A stretch of DNA of 64,000 bases from Cristatella mucedo (GCA_009760855.2 WPIO01000019.1:5313501-5377500), one strand, 5' to 3'. Numbered from the stretch's first letter, positions 1 through 14,900 are shown. The notes: generated by a model not told the origin, from the letters alone. Translations and numbers: made by a program.

Positions 1-141
1 CAAGCCGCTGTCCCGTCAGTTGATTGACTCACTATTCGTCGAGCAGCATTGAAAACATGCGCACGAGGTTTTTTGATATTTTCTATTATCAGAACTAAGG
101 TTGTACATGCACCAATGGGTACTCCAGGGCATTGACTCAAG

Positions 142-926
142 TCAACTTTCGGCAAACATCAGGAGGAATGCAGTCCCACAGGTGCTGTTCTCAGCTCTTA
201 CGTGAGTGTTCCAATCTGTCCCACAAATGCTCAATAGAGTTGAGATCGGGATATTGGCTTGACCAACTAACAACTCGGACACCTGAATCGGCGAATAATT
301 GTTTCGTTGTACTTTCAGTATGCTCGGGATCGTTATCAATTTGCCAAACGCAGCCCTCCTCCATAAGAGGTCTGGCACAGAGGGCATGCCACCATTTTTG
401 AGTATGTCCACTAATACGTCCCTGCCCATAATTCCGCTGATTCGGTGTCGAGTTCCAACGCCGGAAGCCAAAAACTCAAGAGCAAACAAGCACACTTCCA
501 CCTCCGCACTTGAGCATAGATTGCAAGCAGTCCGGGTGGTACTGTTCGCCTTTTCCTTCGACTGGCGAAAGTCCTCTACTTGCCATCTCCGTGGACCGTA
601 AATTTCCTTTCATCGGTCCAAAGAATGCTGCTCCAGTCGGCAGCTGTAAAGTGGACGAGTTTTCGGGCCCACTGCAGACGGCAATTTCGCTGTCGTTCGT
701 TAATTTACGGCTTGCGTTTACTAACTCTTCTGTAAATGCCGTGCTCCGTAAGCCTCCTAGTGACCGTACCAACACTTACAGCCTTGTGCCGGTGGCCTCT
801 TCTAAGGTCTTGGAGAGAGAGCTCGAAGTGGTGCTTTAATTCGACCCAGTGCAGCCATTTTTTTGGCAGGCGGTCATCTTCTTTTGTCGTCGAACGTAGG
901 CGACCGGAGCGTGATAACACATCCAT
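142..926 (-). pseudogene. Tc1/mariner transposase fossil
   Basis: Minus-strand translation shows successive pieces of a Tc1-like transposase in different frames. At 705-926 there is a helix-turn-helix-like part with SVGTVTRRLTEHGI. Near 480-500 there is CGGGSVLVC, which is the GGGS.MVWG block that precedes the second catalytic Asp region. At 142-480 there is SGVGTRHRISGIM followed by DVLVDILKNGGMP. This order is the normal Tc1 order, but frameshifts separate the parts, so no intact transposase is encoded. I could not identify terminal inverted repeats; one end may lie beyond the window edge. Confidence 0.75.
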
Positions 927-939
927 TCTACCACCCTGA

Positions 940-1403
940 AAATACTTCAGGTTATACCTGACCGATCCCTCAGACTTAAACCAAACTTTGTACTATATAA
1001 TTACACTACATTCACATTACTGAGACCCCTCTTGTTATAAGCAACGATTCGGCCTTCGATTTCACTATTTAGCTCCTTTGTCTTTCCCATGGCAGATAAG
1101 CACCACAGGAGCAGCTCCACACCAGTGGTGCCGATAGAAAGTGCAAAAATAACTCCTACTGTGCACAAGTGAATGCACAGAAAAGTCGATAGCCATTTGG
1201 ACCGCAAGTACGATAATCGAACTGCGAGTCAAAACTCATTTTTAATGGTAATGTATCGTTCCAGATCGCCGGGGCGTTTTTGTTTTTAACAGTTATCGTT
1301 ACACAGGGCCATCGACATTGGGTCCACTTTTTATGTAAAAAACGGTTTATGTAAAAGCCGGCCCACACCGGTGAGGGACCTCAGAAAGTGAATAGTTAAC
1401 TAA
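940..1403. other. Unannotated stretch
   Basis: No gene, splice-supported exon or known repeat was recognised. It may include non-coding flank of the Tc1 fossil, but no inverted terminus could be paired. Confidence 0.4.
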
Positions 1404-1511
1404 ACAGACGGTGTCTAATGGACCTCGTAAATACTTTTGTGAGTGAGTGTAACTGCAACAGACGGTGTCTAATGGACCTCGTAAATACTTTTGTGAGTGA
1501 GTGTAATTGCA
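1404..1511. repeat. 54-bp tandem duplication
   Basis: Two head-to-tail copies of a 54-bp unit begin at 1404 and 1458 and are nearly identical; one difference is visible near the end of the unit (aactgca versus aattgca). The high identity suggests a recent duplication. Confidence 0.9.
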
Positions 1512-1865
1512 GAGACACACCATTAGCTCCACAAACAAGTTCATGGCAATGAACGTCAATAGGAAGCTGACGAAGCACATTTTGCTGCAAACAATAGGTC
1601 TAAATACTGTAACTCGGGCAATACTGACAAGAAGACCCCACATACAAGAAGATACCAAGTGCGATACATCGATGCCTTAAAACCTACTAAGCTGGGCTAC
1701 GCAACTCCTATTCAGCCAGGTTCCACAGGCAACAAATAAGCATAAACTGAGGTACGTGCTTTGTGAGGTGCAGATTAGTAACTATCGTGGTAACACCACT
1801 GATTCGACAAATATCCCGATCCTTCTTCCAGCCAGGTGAATGTGCACGCAGCACACATAGACACA

Positions 1866-1866
<1 letters not shown>
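1512..1866. other. Downstream flank of the RhoGAP gene
   Basis: No gene or recognised repeat. No minus-strand AATAAA (plus TTTATT) was noticed between 1 and 2315, so the polyadenylation site of the RhoGAP gene is not assigned. Confidence 0.35.

Positions 1867-1929
<63 letters not shown>
1867..1929. repeat. (CA)n microsatellite
   Basis: About 31 uninterrupted CA dinucleotides. All long reading frames across it are repeat artefacts. Confidence 0.95.
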
Positions 1930-1930
<1 letters not shown>

Positions 1931-2314
1931 GAAAATAAATAAGCTAAACTGTAATGCAAAACCAACGACAAGACACAACAGGTGCTCTGTTGCAAAGTTG
2001 CATACATTGGTTAAGGAGAGCAGCATATTCGGATGCCAGTGCTGCGAGTGCCTGAGGGTGAGAGCAGCACGTGCACTGCAACATGCGTGGTGCAGGTTAC
2101 AAGCCGTTTTGGTGCTGCACTCGTGACGTTTGCTGCAATTAACGAGTAGTAGGCATTGTTAGAAGCTCTGTGGAGGCAGACGGTAATGGGTGACAACAGA
2201 GGTGAGCACAAGAAACCCAAATCACTTTGATTGGTTACAGAAAGAACCATTATCTCCATTCAAGATGAAGCATCAAGCTGCTGAAGCATTTGTGTAACCA
2301 GCTAAAAATGGCTG

Positions 2315-2976
2315 CTACGAGTCTACAGCCAGCCGATCAAGCCCCTTAGCCACGTCACCTTTGCCGACTAGTGGCATCCTTGAAGCACCAGTCCACGAAG
2401 GACTGTCGAGGTCGACCGTTGCCTCGTCGACAGAAGACACACTATCTTCTGCTGCCTTTGTAGCATTTGCTGTCACCGGAGATCTGCAAGTCTGCTTCAC
2501 ACTTATAAGCGATATCCCATCACCAGATGCAGGCCCAGCAGGTAGCACGGCACCTATCTCAAGACAATCCAAGCTCGATTTTCGCGAATGCTTCTCGGCA
2601 GAGCCCTTCAGGAACTGCCTCAGCTTGCCGAGGCCTTTGTTGGTCGAAGCACTCGAGTCAGTGGACAGCGAGCCCTCGGCAGAGCTAGATGATGCGGCAG
2701 AGGCAGGTGCAATTGGTGCCGAAAGATCTTTTAGTTTCTTGTGTGTCTGCTTTGTCGACGGTGTTGGACTAGACTGATACACTGATAGTTTGCGGGCATG
2801 CGTTGCCGAGTTCAGGGAAGGTCCAGGGCCCGGCATATGTTCCACGTTCGTACCGATGCTGCCGGTTGGGCAGACTGAAGCTGCTGCATCGACTACATCG
2901 ATCAGCCCCGGCGGCTGCAACTCGGTCGAGATGTTCCACTGCAGTGTATCATGCGTAGACGAGGTGAAGTCGATGT
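2315..2976 (-). CDS. RhoGAP gene exon 15, C-terminal tail and stop
   Basis: Starts after acceptor gtgtacacag and reads [14 protein letters not shown], continuing the FFPG-D-IDF (FFPEEVEF) junction of relatives. It then encodes about 200 residues rich in Ser, Ala, Pro and Thr, with a basic patch [18 protein letters not shown]. The stop is TAG at 2315-2317. No SH3-binding PxxP cluster as long as in vertebrate relatives is seen. Confidence 0.88.
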
Positions 2977-5900
2977 CTGTGTACACAAGCATGAGCAAAG
3001 GATTTGGATGCAATTGATCGCTCAGCAGCATGATGTCGTGAGCAGCAGAGCTCGGCAAAAGCCCGTATTGTTATCATCCTGGCTAATGACACAGTCGGGC
3101 TGATAAAGGTCTGGGGTTAACAGGCGATGATGCAGTTAACGTGGGGCATAATGTGTTACATAGCCCAGGCAGCTACGATGCACTGTGTGACTGGTGGACT
3201 GAGCAAGTGCTGTATGTACTTATGCGGCTGTTGCATTGGCGGTAGCACAAAGTTAGCATCACCCAGTTTGCCTGGGTGTTGCCACTGAAAGCTGCAAAGA
3301 GCTTCACTTACCTCCAGGAAAAAAGTAGGCATGGTGGGTAATGAGAATCTCAACTATCACACTCTGAATGCTGGCACTGAGAACGTTTGGCCTGTAAAAA
3401 AATCGAACAGAAACCAATGTCACAAGAATCTCAGATTTCCAACACACCTGCAGAAGCTGGCAAAAACCTGGCAGACAAAGTTCCTCAAAAAGGACACTCG
3501 AGAATAAAGCATAACACCCTTTCCGCCATTTAGCAGCACTACCTTGACTGGAACATACGCATGAATGGCTCGAAATGCCGTACAACTGCCTACGGATCCC
3601 AGCAGCAACAAAATCTACTCTGACCACTGAAGCTAAAACATTTTTCAACAATCCATGCATTTGTTTTAGCAGCCGGGCCAACAATCAATACAATCGCCTT
3701 AAGTGTTATAGCAACAATATCAATTGTAAGTGGCCACGTATGGCCGAATTCCATTTCTGGCAACCTAAGCTGAGTTAGCCAGCCTGTTAGCACCCTACTA
3801 CGGCAAGCTGGGATTTCGCTATCGTGGTTGGCCATCGGAGCCAATTTCTGCTGTCAGATAGATATTCATACAATACCTTTAGGAGGAACTCTGTATGCAG
3901 GTGTGAGTTCGATACAAAGCTTGCGCGGGGGAAATCCTCGCATGATTCCATGTACGAGCAGCAGGCCACTAGCACAGATCCTCGGCACTATTTTGTTTGC
4001 ATGTGCCTTGGCTGGCAGGAAAACCGATGCTCGTTTAGAGACAGTCGTCATTTTCTGACAGTGATCAATTTGTGGCACTATGCCAGGAGGAAAGTCCTAT
4101 CACGGTTGCTTTATCTAGTGACTGAATCACAAAACCGAAGAAATCACTAAAAATACAGATACCCCCTCCATTATTCTTCAAAAATCTGCAACCACATAAG
4201 CGACAATACAAAAGTCAACACAAGCATGTGACCGTGAGCGCTGTTCCCAATAATATTCAAATATTCATCGGTGTCATCAGTGCATACTAGGATCTTTTGA
4301 AGTACTTGAGTAAACTAACAAGAAGATTATGAACTAGGTCTACTGCAGGTGGTGAGCCGTGATCGTACACTAGGTAAGGCGGTTGCTATTCACGAACTCG
4401 ATCCCGAAGTCGTGGGTTCGAATCATGCATGGGCGATCCTTTATTGCCACTGCAAGCCATGGTGATAGCCGTAAAGGCTCTTCTGTCGCTATACAAAAAG
4501 AGGCTGCTTAGTCAGCTAGTGTTGTTGTTATTGTCACTTCATCACGATGATGGCCTGAAGGCCAAATGATATTGGATTTTGGAGAACTCTTAAAAACTGC
4601 TGCGTGGTTTTATGACATTTTACCGGCGTTATTCTTGTAACTAGAATATGCATGCGACAGACATCTGGCTATGGCACATACAGCTGAAACGTAAAACAAG
4701 TGCAATGCAAGATTCTGCTGCCAGGTAAGACTAAAGGATTAAATACCTATATCTGTCTTTTCGGTATATTCCTATTCATATGCTTCGAATTCCCAATGTA
4801 GCACATGGTTCGGTGTAATGGGGACCGTGAAAGTAGTGAGGAGTTTCCTACGTTGAAACTCGGCCAGCTGCGCCTGCGCCACCGTACGCTCATTTCAAGA
4901 AAGTAATCAAGGATAAACGGCATCCCCACACAGAAGACGGGCGTTTGAAAAGGTAAAAGCAGTAGCCAGAGAAAATATCAAAGAGAGGACTGCTGTTTGA
5001 AATGGCTTGCGATAAGTATTGTGCTAGCGGCAGGTACTAAACGAGATGCAATTAGGAGTGAGAGGCCACAGCTGTGCATTAGCAAATAATGGCTCAAAGC
5101 TCATTACTATGGCTGAGCCGACAGTCGAATGCCTATTTGGTAAGGTGGAGCCTTTATGGTGAATTCCTTCGAGAAAGGAAGTATACGACTCGTTGATCTT
5201 TGGTGTCGAATCCCGGGCCTTCAGCACCAAATGCCTTACAGCTGCCTCATTACAACAGCACGTTTGCTGTGGCAGTAAACTATTCACGGCTGCTTAGTGG
5301 CTCGTAAAGCAGTACAGTCCACTTCCGGGAAAAGCAATAATTCAGTGGCAGGTTCTCAATAATAGCAAGAATAACGGTAATAATAATTTGTATGGCACCC
5401 TAGGATAGCTAAACCTCTTTCAATTAACCTTTAAGTATGTTGGAAAGGAAGTATGCCGTTTGATTAGTGATTTTAATAATATGCACAATTTCAGCACACA
5501 TAAACACACAAAACGACAATTCACACAAGGGAGTAAATTTTGTGAGTAAAAAAGGTGTGCTGTTAACTCCTTTTTAAATGCCCTCAAGTTGAGGGACGTC
5601 TTGACTCGGCAGTGAGTTCAGGCTTTGGCTTAGCAAACGAATTGAAGGTATGGTCTCCAAAGGATCCGAGGTTGGTTAGAGGCACAGCCAAGCAACATAA
5701 GTCAGAAGAGTGGCTGCTACGACGAGAAGCCTGAGAAGGATTCCTTCTATAGGTGGGCCAGATCAAGAGGATGAAATGACCTACAAGAGGGTGACAGAAG
5801 CATGAAGTCGACATACTGCTTGATGGGGAGCCAGCAGCAGATTGCTGAGCAGTGGCTGCATACTATGGAAGCTGCATATGCTCATGAAAGACAAGCCTCG

Positions 5901-8900
5901 TAGCCGGAGTATTTCGAACCAACTTTACAGGCAGAAAGACCTGCGGGTAGTGAGTTACGCAAGTGCAGTCGGATGTCACAAAAGTATGGACCAGCTTCTT
6001 AACCTTGATGCTGAGCTACAGGCAACGAACGGCTGGTGGACAGCAGACATCAGATTACTAGCACGCGCAGCCTCCACTGCTTGCATGCGATGCTGCAGCT
6101 CTGCAGGTAAACTAGTTGTAACAATTTTTTTCGTCATTTGTCATTTCATTCGTCATCGTACCCGGGCCCCTTGTTTCGCCAGCATTAGATGCTCCTAGAT
6201 ATCCCCGCACGGCCAAGTCCTGGATATGTAAGAAGCCTTGAAAAAGTTTATAGAGGCTGGTGATAGGCACAGACACTCACTTTCTCCATTAACCAGCCAG
6301 CCCCCCCCCCAGGATTTGAGGAGTCTGTCCGGATCAAGCCGACCTGAGGTGTACGAACTTTCACGAGGCAGTGCAGACAGGCTGCAGCCGGGCTTTTTAC
6401 AACGCAGAGGTCAATTTAGGCGGCTCGCCGAGCAGCGTTGGATTTTTTCCGCTTGGTTTCTAGAGGCTCGTGGACAACACGTACAAGATAGAAAAATGCA
6501 AACCCCGATTCGGCAGCTGGAACATGCTGCACATTGCAGCACGGCAGCTGGACAAGCCAGCAGATGCCGGACAGCCGGACCGACAGCTCGGTGAGCTCGG
6601 GAGGCAACGCTGCACGATCCCGATGGCTGCAAAATCGACTGGCCCACGGCAACCAAGCCCGACCACCAAAGGTCTACAGGAAAAGGTCAGAGGTCTATGC
6701 TCTGCCCTCTCTGGGCTGCTGGTTCGGCTTTGAACCGGCAGGAGAACGAGGCGCAGCAAAATGCAGCCCGAAGCTAAGAAATCTAGTGCAGCCAGACGAG
6801 CCGGGACCCGAAGCCGAGCTAGTGAATATACGACGAGTGGCGAGTAGTGAGTATCTTCCCGAGAGAACGCATAGGAGACATTATCGGGCAGCAGAGGCCG
6901 AGCTGGCACCTGAAGCGCTTCGGCATAGCAGCTGTCACACCTGGTGCCAACCGTGAGCAAACAAACACCAAACCTGCATCATTCGAGAGATAAAAATATA
7001 AAAAAAATATAATTCGTTTGTATAGCACCCTAAGAGAACTTAATCTCTATTCAGGCACTTAACATATGCCATGGGGCTCGAGCCCACGACCTCGATCGGA
7101 GCGATCACTTTAACAACTTGGCCGAATTTCAAAATGAACCACCCAGTGTGAGCCGTTTCCCTTGTGCATTTGCATTCGAATGCATCCTCATCACATGCCT
7201 TCGTGCCATTCTGCGCATGCAATATGCTGACCAGCCGTCATTTAGGGTGGCGGCTGCCTGCAGGTGGAGAACACCTGGGCATCGTTGCTACCCAGCGTGA
7301 CGAGTCCGGTTTGAGACATGCCACTATATAAGTCGGATATCGGCAAGACCTGATAAGCAAGAGGTGGGGTGCAGAATGCAGTAGGCCGAGAAATTTTCAG
7401 CCGTCGCAGAGCACTAGCACCAGCTAGGCTAACAGTGCCAGAAAACACATGCACTCCTCTGGTCAATGCAAACTACTCAAGACAGCCTGGTCAAGCAAAG
7501 TGAGGCCACACACGCGTGTCCCACATTAAAGAACGGGAGCTCACTGGGTGGGAAGCAGAAGTATGAGCGAATGACTAGTAAACGTACAGGATGACAGAGT
7601 TTCGTTTCCCACAGGAATGAGAACAGCAAATGTTTGCATCGAGAGCGGTTTGGGCGATTACACTCCGCTCCGCTGGTTTTTAAGGGCCACCCACTGTTGG
7701 CCACCCATTGAGCCACCCATCGAGAGCCATCCTGCCGCTGCTGGCTATCAACACAGGGCTTTAAAGCCCTGTACTTTGAATGACAGCTTCGTGCTGAATG
7801 CACGCGTATGGTGATCAGCTTTCCGAGTGAGTAGATCTGTGCGCAAGCCGCGCACCGGCTCCACAAGGAAATGGCAGGAAAAAGTGGCGATAACCATTGT
7901 AACTGCGATAGCAAGCAGCGATGGCAGAAATCCCACTGAAAATTACGCACCCTGCATCTTCTTGGGCCCAAAGAAGATTGGGCCCAATAACAATAGAAAG
8001 GTTGTTGGTTGACATTTTGTTGACTTCGGCATTCTCCGCAAGTTTAGCTAGGAACTTGATCAAGTACCTGTGTGAAAAGAAAAAGCATTGCGCGAGGCAG
8101 GGCAGCAAGAGGTGCCTTCTGCGGTGCTTTCCGAAATGAAGCAAGGCACAGGGTTAGTTGAAAGTGTGCAGTAATGCACTTTAGCATATAGCAGCTCTCA
8201 GAAGTCAATACGGTGCACTTAGATTGCATGTAAGGACGTTGGTGCAATACCCCACTATGGCCTGAAACTGAAAGAATGGACAACTATAATAAACAATTGG
8301 GAAACTGAATAGCGAATGCAACGATGGAACAAATTTAAAAATCATTACACAGGTTTACGACATACCTAAGGTTTGAGAAATTATCCTTAGGAAGTTTTTG
8401 GACCGTTGTCCACAAGTGCCGCATTCGCTGGTCATGGTCCTTGCTACAATATACGCGAATGGCACATTACAGATTAGGCATGTCAAGCAATTATTCTAAA
8501 ATCAACCGCATTCGAAACGTGGTCACACGGTCACCTAATCTAAACTGTGTACATCGGCACATGCATTGCAGCATGACATGAGCAAAAAATAAAAAGGGTT
8601 AGCAGCTAACTCGCCATCTGCCATCAATAAAGTAAAGGTTGGCTGGTTTAACGGTCTCATTTATAGAGTAGGCTAAAGAGCCACACTGGCTATCACTGCC
8701 GCTCCCAGGGCGAAATAAAAGGTTTGCTCACTGCATGACTCAAACCCGCGACCTGGGTCGTGAAGTCCAAATGCCGTAGCCCCAATGCCAATCGGATGCA
8801 GGCCAATCTTCCACTCCAAATGAAGTCAATAACCAAGAAATTGGTTCGTGTTAAAAAAATGCTGAAGCTTAAGCTGAACAGCTAGGTAAATGCAATCCAC

Positions 8901-11900
8901 CTAAGTGCTCGAAATGCACTGGTGACACTCTACAGTAGCGCCAGTCACAAAGCTGCCAACCGAGGGCTATTGGATTGGCCACTGCCCTTGGCTAAGGTGC
9001 TATGTGATCAAAATATGATGCGATAAATCATTAGTGCATTTGAATTGAGGATTTCGAAGGCTTCTCATCTAAAAAAACAAAGGCTTGGTTGGTAATGCTG
9101 CAAGGTGAACCAGAAAGCAGCATAGCCTGCTCAGCACCCAGAGTTGCTGCTGTTTGCTCAGGCCCCCTCAACGTCTGGCTAGAAACCCTGCGGTAGAATT
9201 ACAGAGAACAACCTGGTGGTACTGTCGTGTCCCTACCATCCTGTATGAACCGCCACGTCGTAATCCCTACTGCCAACGTGATCCTTAAGCTGCACTTGTG
9301 TAATCAAATCCTTATACTACCAAGTCATCAACAGTATTTGTTTACACATAATCGCCCATCGTTGGGCTAGGAGGCAGGAGTTGATCAAACAGTAAGAACT
9401 ACATCCGAGTGGATAGACCTCCCCCTTCTCCGGAAGGGCAGAGCCAGCCTGGGAGGTAATGAGCATTTTTGACATCCCTTCCTCAGCAGAGGCAGCACCA
9501 CACTAGCCGTAGAGGCAGCAGCACCGAGTCATCCATTGTTGGAATTGCTAATCTGCTGTGTACACCCATCGATGCAGCAATCGGCTGCCTTTGGGATCAA
9601 CAAGGAAGCACACAAAGCACCCCAATCCTCGAGGTCAGGTGGCAAGCTATAGAGGAGTAGGGTGCTGCCCATCTGTACCCAACAATCCCAAAAACGGTTC
9701 TGGATTCTAATTTCTAAAATTAAACCCCCTATCTGGCCATGGGGGTAGTCTTATAATGAATCCATCCACAATCTATGGGTTATTCAATATAAAAGCTAGA
9801 TTGCAATCACTAACTAAGTGAAGATCTCACAGCCGATGAAAATCTCAAAACCGTTCGGGCTGCCTGTCTAACATTTCAAATGACCCCGTACCTGCAACAC
9901 ACGAGTTTAGTTTTCAAATGCCTCAGCCAACTTCCAATATTTGAACAATAAATAAAGCTGAATAGGTCGGCATACAAGTGATGGCCAAAATTACGGGCCT
10001 GAATTACCTTCTCACGAAGTGCTAAAGAAATGCACACTCAGCTTCGAAAAAACCCTTGCCATATTGCTCGTTCGGATAATAAGAGGGTTTCCTACGATGC
10101 CAGGCATACCAAAGTTATGCAAAGCATTATCAAAAATTTATTGACAGCCCAAAGAAAACACATGCTATTGGTATGCATGCATTTAGTTGACGCTGTCCCA
10201 CTACGATTCTTTATGACCTCTCTTGTCTGGCCAGAGATATAGGCAGGCCACCAGCTTCTGCTCTGTCTCTTTTGCTGCAGCACATTCCGTAGAGCCTGAG
10301 TTATACTGAAAAGGACGGTTACTGGTGTAGGCCGAACGGCGACTGGCTGGGCCACTGCATCAGCACCCACAAGGATTCATAAAGAAGTATTTCACTGGCC
10401 TGGCAGTTAGTTCAGAATCATTATCTTGCTGCCGAATGCAACGACCCCCGAGCAGAGTATTTGAGCTTTGAAGGCTAACTTCCTTGACCAACACTAACTT
10501 TAGTAAAGTACTTTTTGACGAATCTGGTGTGGTGCTAATGAAGTGGCCCAGCCATTCGTCTGATCAGAACCCATAGATCGCCTATGGGACGATAATGACA
10601 GACAGCAGAGGCATACACTGCAGTCGACTTTTTCAGTAAAATTGATTATTTTGATGCTGAATGTATATGGTGTACAGGAGGAGATCAATGACAGCCCTGT
10701 CAGGAAGTCCACAATTAACGGGCCTTTTAGACGGACCTGGCCACCACATGACACGGATTGGACTCTGTCAACAGGAACGATTCAAATCAGACAAGAGCCT
10801 CATCCATTAGATCAATTGTCAATTGCATTATTCAGAAAAATCTTGTGATCGATGGTATCAAATGCCGCCAACAAGTCGAGGAGAACCGATGCAGTGAAGT
10901 TGCCACTAGCATGTTCTGACGATTGTCATCAGTCTTGTGGAAAAGTACAGTTTCGGAAAAATGCTACGGCTTAAATCCACATGGAGATTTTATGAATAGA
11001 CTACCAATTTCGATGTGCTTCCAGAGCTTTTCAGCTGCAACACGTTTTCCGGAATCTTTGGTAATGAGAAAAGAAGCAAGACAGGCAGGGGTGGCAATTA
11101 GCCCGAAGCTTCGAGTCCAGATCGGGCTTTTTCTAGCATTGCCACTAGATCCGAGCACAGTGGTAAGGTGTTTGCACCTCACGACCTAGGTCGTGTGTTC
11201 GAGCCCAACAGGAGGCAGTCCTGTATTACTCCTGCAAGCTTTTATTTGTCCCGAGTCTTAACACAAGGATAAGGTGCATGCACTTCACTATCCAGGTCGT
11301 GGATTCTAGCCCTGCAACAGGCAATCCTTAATTGTATACTGCAAGCATGGTGATAGCCACAAAAGCCCTTCTTCAACTATATAAGCGAGGTTGATGAATC
11401 AGCCGACTGTTACTTATTTTTTACTCTCGGTCGATTGATTGGTGACCGACTTGAAATACAATTCCTTCAAGATTTAAGGAATTGAAACCTTAACCATGGC
11501 TGGGTTAATAAACGAAGGGTCTGCTGATACAAAACACTTTGCTCGGCCTTAAAATCGTAACCACGTCGTCAGAATCAGTTATGTATTTCTTTATTTCGGG
11601 AATCCATAGATACCGAAGCCGGCAGAGCTATTATCGTGTCAAATTTGCTTTGCGTCAGACTGGTAGGATTCGAATTGACTTAGCAAAAAGAAAAACCTTA
11701 GCATTCCTAAGCCACCAAGTGTGAGTTGAGGTAATCTTGAAATAAGCTGTACCCTCTTTCAAATATGCATTCTTGAAACAGGGATCAAATATTGGCTTAA
11801 TTCAGAGAATTTTATTGGGTTTGTGAAGTTTCTTAGCTCAAAGAACCGTTAAGGGTGCTCATCAAGAACAATTCAAAGTTTAGAGCTGATGGCCATTAAG

Positions 11901-14900
11901 AGAGCCTCGGGGCAGCCACAAGTATCTGGATGCACACCAACAAGCCTTGCATCACGAAAAGATCACAGGGAATCTTCATGTGCTGCGATTTTTAGAGCCT
12001 CGACCATGAAGCATTCTGATTTGACAGCCAAACATGGAGACAAAACGTTAGAGAGTGAAACAGAATAATGGTTCGATATAGAAGTCCGACACAACCTACG
12101 AGACCACTAAGGCAAACGTCCCTTAAGATACAAAGATGGAGGGTGCAACTAGCACAATTTATTCTAAGCCCAAGGCGTTTGGAAATGAGTGAACCAGGCA
12201 TTCCCTGGTATTACCCATGCGAACGCTGGATTCTCCAGCAATCAACAGCAGATGATCATACAAGATGATTTTCGTAGGTCGATAAAACATTCGATGAACT
12301 AAAGTAAGCTGCTTGATGGGGTACAGTAAACTACAACGATGAGGGTTTGATGTTCACCGGGGAACATATAGCACCTGTGAGGAAGGTTTCATACCCTACA
12401 GAGTCACGAACAACGACTGAAACCCCACCATATAACTCCTTTGCTCAAATATAATAGAGAAACTAGTGTTCAGGTGAGACAGTTTCCCATAAGCTTTCCC
12501 CAGACAAGTACCATGCAGATACAGGTTTCTTTAAAACAACACGGTTTCGTACTAGAAGATTCCCCCGACGTCTGTGAATAAAGGTGGCAATTGTCATCAG
12601 ATGGCACGGTTTAGACAGACCGCTCCTTATGTGGCTAGGAAGCAAGACCTAGAGTCGGCAAGACCTAGCTTGGCTGCCGCCAGTCAGGCTCAGTTAAGGT
12701 TGAGATAGAGGTTAAGGTTAAGGTAGACGACATCAGTCTGGGATGCTCTCGGTGGGTTGAACGAGCAGCCGGTTCAGCAAAAGCCGAAATGGCAGAGCAA
12801 ACCGACTACGGTTGGTGCTATGTAAATCCAGATTTGTTAATTCGCTGATGTGAAAAAGAATAGCTACACATATATCACAAGTCAATGTCCTTTCATAGAA
12901 AATAGTAACACTATTAACATCGATAAGGTGCAAGACATTGTCATGGCACCCTAAGAGAACTGAAGCTCTTTCTAGGCACTTTATATATGCTAAAGAGGAA
13001 GCATGTAAATTGGTAAGTGGGTGGTAACATGCACACAGTGCCAGCATGCACAAGCACGACAAGGTTTGAATTCACAAGGAATGAACAGCAAAGAACTGAT
13101 GTGTTTTTACCTTCTTTTTCTAAATGGCATCAATCTTCAAGTAAGGGGGTTTCGTGATGTCAGTCAGGAGTGGTTTCAGGCTTTGGAAGCTATGAACTGA
13201 AAGCACGGTCTCCATGGGATTTGATGTTAGTGAGAGACCAAGCTAAGCAAATTGAGTCAGAAGAGCATCTGGAGCGATACTAAGCCAAATTAGGAAACAT
13301 TTCAAATTGGTACACCGGAGTAAGAGAATGAAGAGACAAGGCCTAAAAGTGGGTGATAGAACATTGATAACAACCTGGCACAATACTTGCTCCTGATGTG
13401 TTGCTGTTTGAATATAGTGAATTAAAAATGTATAATAGATGGGTCAAAAGTGAACTTAGTCTATTAGAGTAGCGTCACTCATCCCCAGGGGTGAAAAATG
13501 GAGCAATGAAGCATCATCCAGGCTGGCCCACGGCAACTAGGCATATATGTGATCTGAAGACTACGATCCCGAGGGTGGGGAGAAGTGATGCTTTATCTGG
13601 TGCCGACAACCACGAGTGAATACGTGGACAGCAGTAATCTTGGTCGTCACTAAGCTAACCGCTTAGCACTGAATAAAGAAGGGCCCAGTAGCTGCCTCAG
13701 TACAACCATGACAAGTAACATGCTCTTGCTTGTACTTACATTTGCACCGTGGATAGCCAGTTGTTGTTTAGGGCAAATGTCAGCAGTGGTTCCGGAAGCT
13801 CTCGTAAGTACTGTTTCAAAGCACCTGTGACACAATCAATAGCATATCAACATCAATCGGCCACCAAAGAAAGTTCTAGCAGCTACCGCTGCAACTAAGA
13901 CCAAGCGAGAGCAAGACAGAAGGGCAAAAAGGTCAAGATAAAGAAGGAACGAGCCGAGAAAGAGTAATTTGGAGGAAGGGAGATGGCACTAGAGAGACCA
14001 AGACTGCTGACGCTGGAGGCAGAGGAAAAAACGGACAGACAGACAGACAGGCCGAAGACAGACTAATAAGACCTCAATTGGGGTGAATTAATAAACACTG
14101 GTCAAAGCTACAGACAGGCAGGCACACGAGCAGTGGCATGATCAAAAGGCTAGAGATAGACTGAAGCAGCAGAGCCCACTCACCAGCAATGGCATGCACG
14201 TCCGTCACATAATCAGCCATATCCACCGCTGCTCCAGCATTGAAGGCTGCCTGCAAATAAGCCAACGCACAGGTCAGCCGGCGTGACCCGGACGTAGCAT
14301 CGCTTATTCTGAACACAAATAATCACATGTGCCACCAACTCGTCTCCCTAGCTTGAGCGACAGAGAGCTATGTGGAGCTGCAGACACAGCACGCAAACTC
14401 TGGCATGCCTGGGCACGTGCGAGGACGAGAGGCATCCGGTGACCAAAAAAAAACGAGACAGTCAAGAAAAGTGGAAGAGCCGCCTACAGCAGCTCTCAAT
14501 GATCAGGCGACTGCATCACAGACGGTGCACTAAGCTCGACTCTGAATGTGGTGGCGCAGCACGAACGGACGCAAAGGAGCTGATCTACTAAACGGGCAAG
14601 GCAGCCGAGCAGTGGCAGCTCAAGCGCACACGCTGACGAGTAGCTGCAACTTCAAAAGCTGCCCAAAACTGTGCTCCAAACGTCGGCAGCGAAGCAAAGC
14701 ATGAGCAAAGTATATAGCACGAGGAACCGCAAACGACGATGGGTTTTCACAGTACCACATATGCCCGGGTCGTCAAGATGCTGCGTGGTAAGCAGTAGCC
14801 ACGAGTCGACAGCCAGCAGCTGAAATGTGCCACACACGCAAGGTGCGCAGTGTGCCGCTTTGCAGGACGATACAAACTCTCAGCGAGGCATCAGAGCAGC

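Noticed and set aside
2361-2777. 138-aa plus-strand frame
   Set aside because: Antisense shadow of RhoGAP exon 15, whose frame is fixed by the preceding exon phase.
6238-6960. Several overlapping 80-166 aa open frames
   Set aside because: No family motif, no splice continuity with the RhoGAP gene; random open frames in a GC-balanced stretch.
10200-10300. Candidate RhoGAP exon ([14 protein letters not shown])
   Set aside because: Wrong phase; the true exon 12 was found at 8366-8443.
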